Of a DNA stretch of 14,740 bases, positions 6,817 to 14,740 are shown piece after piece. A program made the position numbers and the translations under genes. The notes below the pieces were generated by a model that worked only from the letters and a program-made list of their open reading frames with translations, was not told where the DNA came from and ran no database searches. Positions within the stretch are counted from its first letter, which is position 1. Every line of letters starts with the position of its first letter. This stretch comes from Gymnopilus junonius (Eukaryota > Basidiomycota > Agaricomycetes > Agaricales > Galerinaceae): positions 1 through 14,740 of the forward strand of contig JADNYJ010000734.1 of NCBI GenBank assembly GCA_015501075.1, read 5' to 3'.

Positions 6817-9048
6817 TGAGAAGAAAGGAGGATGTTAGAATCATTTCGTACAATTGTAACCAGAATTATGGGCATATCGATGTACTTCTAGACCGTCTAA
6901 AAGATTCTTTTGACATTATATTCTTGCAAGAGCCACCTTGGCATGAGATATGACGTGCCCCATCTTTGAGAGATACCAAAGGTGAGGCAGTCATTGGTGC
7001 ACCGAACCACCCTGATTGGAAGGTAATGGTTCGGCCTGACCCCACTGGGCTCCGGCCATGCGTTCTGACCTACGTTTCGATGAGGCTGAACCCCTGGCAC
7101 CCTGCCTTGCGGCGAGATCTTATAGATCACCATGACATCATGGTGGTTTCTCTGTTTACTGGGGACACTGTTGTTAACTTACTGAATGTGTATTCCAATG
7201 ACAAGCACACAGCTATCGACTTGCTCACTGAGCAGGCCGACTTTCTCCCAATGTTTCATTACATAGGGGGTGACTTCAACTGTCATTCGAATAAGTGGGA
7301 CCCTGGTGTCCTGCATCATCGGACGACCGCCAATAACCTGCTGAACATGGCAGCTACACTGGGACTGATGCTTTCTCTCCCAGTCAATCCGGGTCCCACT
7401 CACATCCCTGGGAACCCATCTTTATGAGAGTCGGTCATCGACCTCATATTCGTTCAGCCTACTGAGGAGTTGTCTGCAGGCACTCAGCGAGGGGAACTGT
7501 GGCATGGGCCATCGGACCATGTTCCGCTGGCTTGCTCTATTTCTGTTGCCCTGGCGGCAGCTATGGTTCCGATGCGCTCACTGCCACCAGATCAATTGGA
7601 TGACTTCTTGCTGTCCATCATTGAGAAGCTCAAGGGCATTGATCCCTTTGCGCCAATCGACACCCTGGATCAGGTGGAGGCTGTATCTTTGGATGTGGCT
7701 TCTGCCTTCTCGGATGCTTGGCAAAAGTACTCCAAAGCAATTCGTATTTCCCCTCACTCCCATCCTTGGTGGACAATTCATGTGAGGATTCCTTCGATGC
7801 TTATCAGCGAGATAACTCTCGCAATAACCATAAAATTTTCCGCAAAGCTGTCAAAGCTGCTAAGCGCAAGTTCTTTGATGAATGCATCACTGAAGTTGCT
7901 ACTACCAACAAGCGCCCCTGGGATCTTATGAATTGGATCCAGCAGTGCAAGTTACCACCCTCTGAGGCTATCCAATTTAATGGGCAGCCCTGCCATGATA
8001 TGCCCTCCCTCTGGGACGCCCTTCATGGCATATACAATTCGGCCTCTGACCGGACGTATGACATTAGTGGTCTCACCTCCCTCCCCGATATGGAAGTGCG
8101 AGAGTGGACCACCTTTTCACTGTTGGAATTGAGGGAGGCCTTGGCATCCTGCTCTAACAACTCAGCGCTGGGTCCTGATCATATTAAGTGGTCACACCTT
8201 AAGGCCATTATTCATGACGACCACTGTCTTCAGGTGTTCGTTCAGTTAGCCAATGCCTGCCTTCGGGTTGGGTATTGGCTGACTCATTTCAAGGAGTCCT
8301 TGTCGGTGATTATTCCTAAGCCGAACAAGCCCTCATATTCCACGCCTAAGGCATTCAGGCCCATTGTGCTCCTGAACACCCTTGGCAAATTGGTTGAGAA
8401 AATGCTTTCCAATCGCATTCAATTCGATGCTGTTAAGCACGATATCTTTCACCCTAATCAACTTGGTGGTGTGCGTCAGCGCTCCACTGAGGATGCAGGC
8501 TTGCTCCTCACGCACCTGGTGCGTGCAGGATGGGCTTGCGGTTTAAAAACCAGTGTCATTGCCTTCGACGTGGCACAGTTCTTCCCTTCCCTCAATCACG
8601 AAGTGCTGATTGCGATCCTCAGGAAGCAGGGCTTCCCTCCTAACATGGTGGAATTCTTTTCATCATACCTGGTCGGCCGTTCCATGTCTTATGCCTGGAA
8701 CAGTTTTCAATCTGACCCCCGACAAGCTGATGTCAGGGTGGGGCATCTGCCTTGTCCCCGGTACTTTCGGCACTCTTCCTTGCACCAGTGCTGAAGCTTT
8801 TCATGCAGAATGAGTCAGTCTCTGATACCACTCTGCTCTCTTACGTCGATGACAGCATGCTCATTGTGCAGTCAAAGATGCTCGACACCAACTGCATCGC
8901 CCTGAAGAGGTCCTATGCGGTGATTTTCGAACTCTTCACAAAGTTCACCCTCGCTCTTGAGCACAACAAAATGGAGTTATTCCATTTTGATCGGTCTCAC
9001 TCTGAGTTCAATCCGTCCATAGATCTAGGGTATGCTCCCTACACCCGG

Positions 9049-9062
9049 GACAAGCATCTGAC
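9049..9062 (+). repeat. Target-site duplication, left copy
   Basis: GACAAGCATCTGAC directly precedes the poly(T) of the inserted LINE. The identical 14 bases are found at 9839-9852; one more G upstream also matches (9048 and 9838) but could belong to the element. Confidence 0.95.
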
Positions 9063-9838
9063 TTTTTTTTTTTTTTTTTTTTTTTAAATCAAGGATTTAT
9101 ATACCAGTGCTGAAAGCAGTCCAGTCGCAGATGTACATACACCCAAGTAATCTACCATTAAACTATGCCTAGTGTGAGACTGGCTCTCACGGGCCAACTT
9201 AGGACCACAAAACATTGGGCCCATACTCTCATTGATGCCCCGACTGAAGGGAGGGGTCCAACAAAGTAATGGAGGGCACCGAAGGGGCCCCCAGCCAAAC
9301 CAACAGCCCAGATGCCGCATACTGTGTTAGCCACTGAAGGCAGACCATTTCGGGTTGCCGAAGCAGGGGGTCAACACTTGTCTGTCGATAGCACTGAAGC
9401 TCCAGAGCAAAGACCCCCACCCTCAACCCAGCAAAGCCGAAGCCTGCCAAGTATTAGGACTCTGTTCTGAGTGCACCCCAAGCCGCCGACTCCAGCCAGC
9501 AGGAACAACACCTACCTTGCCCGACCAAGTTATCCGACACCCCGAGGGGGGCGGTTGAAGGCGAATGCCATGGGGTTAGCCTTCAAAAAGGATACGAGCT
9601 GATCCAGATGAACTGGATAGTCGTGACAGTCGTGCTGGGGACACGATCAGAATAGGTGGTCACAGGTTTGGGTGTGGAAGCTGCACTCACAACTGGTTGA
9701 TTCAGGGATGTTGAATCGAGAGTAGTACTCCCCAATGGGAGCATGGTTAGTGATGGCGCGAGTGACCCTTGTAAACAGAGTCAAGTCGCTGCCTGCTGCT
9801 TGAAGCCATGGACCACCTCATTTGGCCCGTGGTTCGAG
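9063..9838 (-). mobile_element. 5'-truncated LINE copy C nested in ORF2 of copy B
   Basis: On the - strand this is the 3' end of the same LINE family, starting at CTCGAACCACGGG (equivalent to 11129 in copy B) and ending in a 23-base poly(A), seen as poly(T) at 9063-9085. It contains the end of ORF2 with the zinc cluster, and the 3' untranslated region, total about 776 bp. It is flanked by a perfect 14-15 bp target-site duplication, and removal of the insertion restores an uninterrupted ORF2 reading across DKHLTPKPFWRYLGFFFDQK. It keeps a CGA Arg codon (9716-9718, reverse strand) that the two + strand copies have lost. Confidence 0.97.
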
Positions 9839-9852
9839 GACAAGCATCTGAC
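9839..9852 (+). repeat. Target-site duplication, right copy
   Basis: Exact repeat of 9049-9062; from here the host LINE's ORF2 resumes (DKHLTPKPFW). Confidence 0.95.
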
Positions 9853-11437
9853 GCCCAAGCCGTTCTGGCGGTACTTGGGTTTCTTCTTTGACCAGAAATT
9901 GACATTTCACGAACATGTCTGGTACTATTCCACCAAGTCCTTCACCACCATTAAGGCAATGAGGATGCTTGGTAACTCATCTAGGGGGCTCACGCCCATG
10001 CAAAAGCATCTGCTTTACAGGTCTTGTGTGTTGCCTATTGCAACGTACGGCCTCCGACTGTGGTTCTTCCAGGGTGCTAAGTGCCAGGGGACCATTAAGC
10101 TACTGACCAGCATGCAACGCCATGCTGCGCTCTGGATTACCGGTGCATTCCACACCTCCCCAACTGGTGGAATCGAGGCCCTTGCTGGCCTGGTCCCCAT
10201 CAACTTAGTCCTGAAATGTGCTGCTGCAGTAGGTGTTCTGCATATGGTGGCCCTTTTGGACACTCATCCGGTGCACTCCCTTTTGAGTGCACCCTTTTCC
10301 AAAGGAGCGACTCCTCACCCTCGCTCTGCCACTTTTATGACTGCCCCACAATGTGCTAAGGTGCGGGGCACTGTTATGGATGTTGATGACACACTCCATG
10401 TAGTCAGCGAGCCTCTGGAGCCATTTGCTCCAGAGGCTCATCCTGGAGGGTGATTCCTTGAATTACATCATGGAATTTGCTTTGATATCACTCCGGCACC
10501 CAAGGATAAGGTTGGGCTTCGGCATGAATGGTTAGACCGCTTCTGGGAAGCTTCGAAGCGGGAACCGTCCACTCTGGTTTGTGTTGGCGATGGTAGTCAC
10601 CCCACTGACTGGAACAAGCAAGCTATTGCAGCTTCGCTTGTGTTTCGCCAAGGAGCTGAGGTGCACGCATCTCGCTACGCGGCCGGGAGTGCTCTTGCAG
10701 AAGATGCTGAGCTTTACTCCCTTCGTACTGCAATTGTCCGGGCTTGTGCCATGGACAACTGTGACTACATTGTTATCTTGTCAGACTCCACCAAGGCTTT
10801 GGGGAGTCTGCTCGATGCATCCGTGCATTCCGGCCAGGGTTATTCCTTGGCTGTGGTTCACGCCCTTACAGAGTGGTGGACCAGAGGTCCTGGCCGCCAC
10901 ATCTCTCTTCACCATGTCCCATCTTCTTTGAAGTGGGGCATACACTACCAAGCTCATCTCATGGCGACTGAGCTCTCTGTAGCAGTGGGGCCTAACACGC
11001 CACACTCACGGGTGTCGTTGCGTAAAGCAGCTGATGATAATCTGGGGGAAGGCTGGCAAGAGTTGTTCCAGCAACCTTCATACTCAGGGTGACAATTTCT
11101 GTCACTCACCGACCTTGACAGAGGCCGACTCGAGCCACGGGCCAAACGAGGTGGTCCCTGGCTTCAAGCTGCAGGTGGCGACTTGACCCTCTTCACAAGG
11201 GTCACTTGCGCCATCACCAACCATGCTCCCATCAGGGAGTATTACTCTCAATTCAATATCCCTGAATCCACCAGTTGTGAGTGCGGCCACCATACCCAAA
11301 CTCGTGACCACTTATTCCAGACGTGTCCCCAGCACGACTGTCACGACTATCCAGTTCGTCTGGATCAGCTCGTATCCTTTTTGAAGGCTAACCCCACGGT
11401 ATTCACCTTCAACCACCCCCCTCGGGGTGTCAGATAA

Positions 11438-11904
11438 CTTGGTTGGGCAAGGTAGGTGTTGTTCCTGCTGGCTGGATTCGGCGGTTTGGGGTGTACTCAG
11501 AACAGAGTCCTAATACTTGGCGGGCTTCAGCCTTGCTGGGTTGAGGGTGGGGGTCTTTGCTCTGGAGCTTCGGTGCTATCGACAGACAAGTGTTGACCCC
11601 CTGCTTTGGCAACCCGAAATGGTCTGCCTTCAGTGGCTAACACAGTATGCGCGCATCCTGGGCTGTCGGGTTTGGCTGGCGGGCCCCCTTCTGGTGCCCT
11701 TCCATTACTTTGTTGGACCCCTCCCTTCAGTCGGGGCATCAACGAGAGTATGGGCCCACTGTTTTGTGGTCCTAAGTTGGCCCGCGAGAGCCAGTCTCAC
11801 ACTAGGCGTAGTTTAATGGTAGATTACTTGGGTGTATGTACATTTGTGACCAGACTGTGTTCACGCACTGGTATATAAATCTCTGAATTAAAAAAAAAAA
11901 AAAA
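11438..11904 (+). other. LINE 3' untranslated region with conserved tail structure
   Basis: After the ORF2 TAA (11435-11437) there are about 450 bases without coding signal, ending TATATAAATCTCTGAATT and poly(A). The same region is present in copies A, C and D. Two features recur in all four: TAGTTTAATGGTAGA (here from 11809), which matches a tRNA D-arm and the RNA polymerase III A-box consensus, and a small inverted repeat just before the tail (ACCAG 11849-11853 with CTGGT 11868-11872). 3' ends of LINE RNAs are often recognised by their own RT, so these are candidates for that role. Confidence 0.6.
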
Positions 11905-13859
11905 GATGATTTTGCAACTACACTCAAGCTTACTCCCCAGTATAATGACAGAAATGAACTTTGTGCCAAAGTCCAACCAGTGTCATATAATGCTATTCAG
12001 GCTGCTGCTGTGATTTGTCCACGCACTACATATTGCTGCAATGGTGACTGTCATCCACGTTCATTGCGACAGACCACAAGCATCAGAGACATTCCCCTTG
12101 TATCATTGATCAAGGGAAACACTGTTTATCACAATGTGCCAGTATTGACAGGTAGATGCACTGCATGTCAGACTATCTATCATGTGGATCATGAACACAC
12201 ACCTGCAATTCATCAGAAGTGGTATCTCAACTCTGCACGCTATCTCAAGGCAAGACATACACTCTATACAGATTGCGAGTTTGCTCACACCATTCTGAGT
12301 GGAGTATACAATTTCCATGCATCAGCAGCTGCCTATACCCAGTTCTGGAATGACAGTACATCCAATCATTCTAATTCAATCAAGATCACACATCGCCAAG
12401 TCTGGCAGCTGTTTGTACAAGAGTCTATCCGAGCTGTTGCAACTGCACATGGTGAAGATGTGAAGATGCCCAACAATCTGAACATCAAGGGTGTTGCCAA
12501 GGAGGCATTTGTGCAGCTGGGTAACAATGGAGTACTGGACATGGGAATACAGCATGAGTGCAATGAATGCTATCAGCCTTACAAAGCACCTATTGCAGAT
12601 TTGATTCACAATGATGATCCTGCATCTGTTGCTGGACTAGATGAGAACAACTCAGTAATTCCTGCATTGACTGGTGATGATGCGGCAGACTCTGCACAAC
12701 ACACAGCAGAGGAAAGACAGAAGGCTCAGCAGGCTCGTACCCAGAGAACACATGATGATGACATGAATGTTGATTATGGACCAGTGAAGATGGTAGTGGT
12801 GGATGGGATTGTGATGGACCCAACTGTGAGTTAACTTTGCAAATCTATGTGGATTAGTTAGACTGATGAACATTTGATGTTTAGCATTGTGCATATGACA
12901 ATTGCACAGAGGAGCTCCAGAATGCACGTGGTGGTGCATTTTGCACAGAGCATGAGATAGCCTATGGAACTAAGTGCCGCATCAGGACTTGTTACAATGA
13001 GAGGGTTGCTAGAACTCTTGCTTGTGCAGGTCACCAGGGAGCATGGAAGAAATACAAGCAGGATCACAGCCATGCAGCATATTCTGGTGTACGTCGACTT
13101 CTGCAGAGGATTGAGGAGAATCTTCCATGGCAACAGCGAACCACACAGCCTGCAGCACGAGCACATGATAACCATGAAGATGATGATGATCCACCACCTC
13201 GTGCCCATTTCTTTGGCTCCTCCAAGTTCTATTGTGTTGAGACAGTGTGTGCACCTTGTGGAGTTGTGATTGCTTGGACCAAGTTTAACAAGTCTGAGTC
13301 ACCCACTCACATCCTCAACTTCCTACAATCTATTTTTCCTACCAGGGAATCCCGACCATCATATGTATGTATTGACAAGGCATGCAGAGTCCTTCGGACA
13401 GCCATTGCAAATGGGACATGGAGAACTGTTTGGAGAGATACAACACAGTTTATTGTTGATGCATATCATTATCACAATCATCGATTGACAGACTTCCTGT
13501 GCCGGAAGTGGTGCAATCCAGCACCATTAAATGGTTCTGCTCCTAACCTTGTTCGGATTGCATATGACAAGAATGAGAGGCCTTACTTGCAGAGAGCATA
13601 CAACACACAGGCATGTGAGCAGCTAAATGCATGGCTTGGAGGATTTGAGTCAATCTTGAAGCGGATGAAGATTGGGAACTTTGACTGGTTTCTGCATGCA
13701 ATGCTATTCTATCACACTCAACAAGTGATTGCAAAGCAAAGAAATCAGGAGAAGGTTGAACAAATTCAGCAAGATGAGGAAGAAGAGGATGAGGAAGAAG
13801 AAGAAGGTCCAGTAAGGCACTGGCATACAGTTGATGAAAATAATGAAGATGATGATTGA
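11905..13859 (+). pseudogene. CxC5/CxC6-type KDZ-associated protein, two exons, 5' end lost to LINE
   Basis: Coding model: 11905-12825 joined to 12885-13859 (TGA). The frame is open right from the LINE poly(A) junction (DDFATTLKLTPQYNDRNELC), so the true start lies upstream of the LINE, probably at 6435. Exon 1 (307 codons) has a first cysteine cluster: YCCNGDC, then GRCTACQTIYHVDH, then HECNECYQPY. Exon 2 (324 codons) has a second: HCAYDNC, FCTEHEIAYGTKCRIRTC, LACAGHQGAWKKY. It is followed by an RNase H-like C-terminal part (FYCVETVCAPCG, YVCIDKACRVLRT, HYHNHRLTDFLC, NTQACEQLNAWLGGFE, NFDWFLHAML). The end is an acidic tail (EEEEDEEEEEG). The order matches what I recall of CxC5, CxC6 and a KDZ-like domain in Agaricomycetes. 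The catalytic role is unproven; Asp of CIDKAC and Glu of CEQLNAW are the candidate acidic residues. Apart from the LINE it has no stop or frameshift, so the disruption looks recent. Confidence 0.65.
12826..12884 (+). other. Intron of the CxC gene (59 nt, phase 0)
   Basis: Donor GTGAGT at 12826, branch-like CTGAT at 12863-12867, acceptor TTAG ending at 12884. Reading straight through would stop at TAA 12832-12834. Splicing joins MDPT to HCAYDNC in the same phase and completes the second cysteine cluster. Length and signals are usual for basidiomycete introns. Confidence 0.85.
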
Positions 13860-13900
13860 TGATGATTAATGATGATAACAAAAAGAATGACTATGACAAA

Positions 13901-14007
13901 GAAGTGTAACATAGTGTACAGTTTATCCAACAAACAAAGATTAAATAGGGAAGTATAACATAGTGTAGTAGGCTAAAAGTCAAAGTGAAGTGTAACATCA
14001 TAATGTA
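13901..14007 (+). repeat. Degenerate direct repeats downstream of the CxC gene
   Basis: Three imperfect copies of GAAGTGTAACATAGTGTA occur at 13901, 13950 (GAAGTATAACATAGTGTA) and 13987 (GAAGTGTAACATCATAATGTA), with variable spacing. AT-rich and noncoding; function unknown. Possibly part of the 3' untranslated region or end of a KDZ-type element. Confidence 0.6.
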
Positions 14008-14093
14008 TAAGTAAAGTAGAAGTCAAAGGAAGCATGTCATAGGATTTGAAGATGCTACATAAACATTAACTTTAAGCACAGTTGAGTGCAACT

Positions 14094-14262
14094 AAAGTCC
14101 AGTGGACTCCAGTAGACTCCAATTGGTGTCCAATCAGACTCCAGTGGACTCTGATTGGACTCCACTGGACTCCAATTAGAGTCCAGTGGAGTCCAGTAGA
14201 GTCCACTGGAGTCCAATCAGACTCCAATCAAAGTCCACTGGAGTCCACTGGACTAGAGTGGA
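14094..14262. repeat. Palindromic minisatellite (GTCCAGTGGACTCCA-type units)
   Basis: About 170 bases built almost wholly from 10-base-scale units, such as AGTCCAGTGG, ACTCCAATTGG and their reverse complements, in both orientations. The core is a perfect inverted repeat with 17-bp arms, 14156-14172 and 14179-14195, with loop CAATTA. No coding sense. The region between the CxC gene stop and this repeat shows nothing else recognisable. Confidence 0.85.
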
Positions 14263-14320
14263 ATATACGTCTTAAGGTAAAGTGCTCATGCTTTGAACTG
14301 TTTGAAGGCTGTAAAAGTGC

Positions 14321-14740
14321 TTTTTTTTATTTTTTAAAATCAAGGATTTATATACCGGTGCGCAAAAGCAGTCCGGTCGCAGATATACATACACCCAAGT
14401 AATCTACCGTTAAACTACGCCTAGTGTGAGACTGGCTCCCGCGGGCCAACTTAGGACCACAAAACAGTGGGCCCGTACTCTCGTTGATGCCCCGACCGAA
14501 GGGAGGGGTCCAACAAAGTAATGGGAGGGCACCGGGAGGGGGCCCGCCAGCCAAACCCGACAGCCCAGGATGCATGCATACTGTGTTAGCCACTGAAGGC
14601 AGACCATTTTGGGTTGCCGAAGCGGGGGGCCACACTTGTCTGTCGATAGCGCCGAAGCTCCAGAACCAGACCCCCACCCTCAACCCAGCAAGGCTGAAGC
14701 CCGCCAAGTATTAGGACTCTGTTCTGAGCACACCCCAGAC
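14321..14740 (-). mobile_element. LINE copy D, 3' end, runs off the window
   Basis: On the - strand this is the same 3' untranslated region as in copies A-C, ending in a short, interrupted poly(A) (here TTTTTTTTATTTTTT at 14321-14335). It shows the same A-box-like element (14407-14417 reversed, TAGTTTAACGG) and the hairpin ACCGG/CCGGT. Only the 3' untranslated part is within the window; the coding part, if any, lies to the right. Confidence 0.92.

Larger units (their letters stand above)
6816..11437 (+). pseudogene. LINE ORF2: endonuclease, reverse transcriptase, RNase H, zinc cluster
   Basis: ATG 6816 overlaps the ORF1 stop. Domains in order: AP-type endonuclease with ISYNCNQ, FLQEPPW, GGDFNCHSNKWDPG and GPSDHVPL (about 6840-7530); reverse transcriptase with SALGPDHIKWSHLK, FRPIVLLNTLGKLVEK, FDVAQFFPSLNH and LSYVDDSM (about 8100-9060, resuming at 9853); RNase H with VCVGDGS, AEDAELYSLRTA and ILSDSTKAL (about 10578-10980); and a terminal CECGHHTQTRDHLFQTCP cluster. 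The intact length would be about 1,280 codons. It is dead: in-frame TGA at 6951, 7425, 10451 and 11090; frameshifts at about 7773 (after PHSHPWW) and at 8745/8746 inside the RT GxxQG-SALSP motif; and a 790-bp net insertion at 9063. The intact family protein nicks DNA and reverse transcribes its own RNA at the target. Confidence 0.9.
6590..11904 (+). mobile_element. Long Tad1-like LINE copy B, inactive, poly(A)-ended
   Basis: A non-LTR retrotransposon of the Tad1/Jockey type: ORF1 remnant, ORF2 (endonuclease, RT, RNase H, zinc cluster), about 450 bases of 3' untranslated region, and a poly(A) run at 11890-11904. It shares its last 776-861 bases with the three other copies in the window. The 5' boundary is uncertain (roughly 6435-6640). 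It carries a second LINE inserted at 9062/9063. The sequence directly after the poly(A) is an open coding frame (CxC gene), which indicates insertion into that gene; no target-site duplication is evident around the whole element. Confidence 0.8.

Noticed and set aside
9355..9558. Recurrent small frames in the LINE 3' untranslated region (also 5115-5474, 11517-11816, 14348-14707)
   Set aside because: They appear in several frames at once, have shifted ends in each copy and lack recognisable motifs; this is GC-rich noncoding repeat sequence.
6427..11917. ATTTTGCAA at 6427-6435 and 11909-11917 as a target-site duplication of the long LINE
   Set aside because: The match is only nine AT-rich bases, the poly(A) would have to end in GATG, and the element would start within the ATG at 6435. 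Chance is a sufficient explanation.
12858..13208. - strand frame opposite exon 2 of the CxC gene
   Set aside because: No motif, and the opposite strand has a continuous, motif-rich frame with a well-formed intron.
13270..13488. Alternative 72-codon + strand frame within exon 2 of the CxC gene
   Set aside because: The overlapping frame carries the conserved cysteine and RNase H-like motifs and runs the full exon; this one is an out-of-frame shadow.
14094..14262. CRISPR array
   Set aside because: The units are about 10 bases, palindromic and contiguous, without spacers, and the genome is eukaryotic.

Overview
The window reads as a transposon-dense stretch of a filamentous fungal genome, most likely a mushroom-forming basidiomycete (Agaricomycetes). 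Support for this comes from a gene with two cysteine clusters that resemble the CxC5/CxC6 modules associated with KDZ transposases, a 59-nt intron of fungal type, and the mix of Ty1/copia and Tad1-like LINE elements. These family calls rest on motifs read by eye; no database search was possible. I see no tRNA, rRNA, CRISPR array or bacterial operon.

Layout, left to right. (1) 1-2772: the 3' half of a Ty1/copia retrotransposon on the + strand. It has the end of integrase, an acidic linker, reverse transcriptase and RNase H in one uninterrupted frame, then a polypurine tract and a 508-bp LTR (TGTTAGA...TCTAACA). (2) 2733-4698: the 5' part of a second, different copia element on the - strand. 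It carries a gag with UBN2-like core and zinc knuckle, cut off by the first element's LTR, plus a leader, a primer-binding site resembling the initiator-tRNA anticodon arm, and a duplicated LTR-leader unit. (3) 4704-5569: a 5'-truncated + strand LINE ending in poly(A). (4) 5570-6434: apparently noncoding, with a cluster of GATA-type motifs and a TATA box. (5) 6435 to about 6590: a short exon that probably belongs to the CxC gene which resumes at 11905. (6) About 6590-11904: a long Tad1-like LINE (ORF1 remnant, then an ORF2 with endonuclease, RT, RNase H and a terminal zinc cluster), dead through four TGA stops and two frameshifts. Inside its RT region lies another copy of the same LINE family (9063-9838, - strand) with a perfect 14-15 bp target-site duplication. 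(7) 11905-13859: the remainder of the CxC gene, two exons, frame still open. (8) 13860-14320: degenerate repeats and a palindromic minisatellite. (9) 14321-14740: the 3' end of a fourth LINE copy, - strand, running off the window.

The best-supported history is two independent nestings: copia into copia gag, and LINE into LINE (itself probably into the CxC gene). The four LINE copies can be compared within the window. They show CpG decay (CG to TG or CA) creating stop codons, which points to methylated or RIP-like silenced DNA. I found no convincing new defence or metabolic system. The most interesting items are the interrupted CxC gene, the direct record of CpG decay, the conserved tail structure of the LINE, and the palindromic minisatellite.
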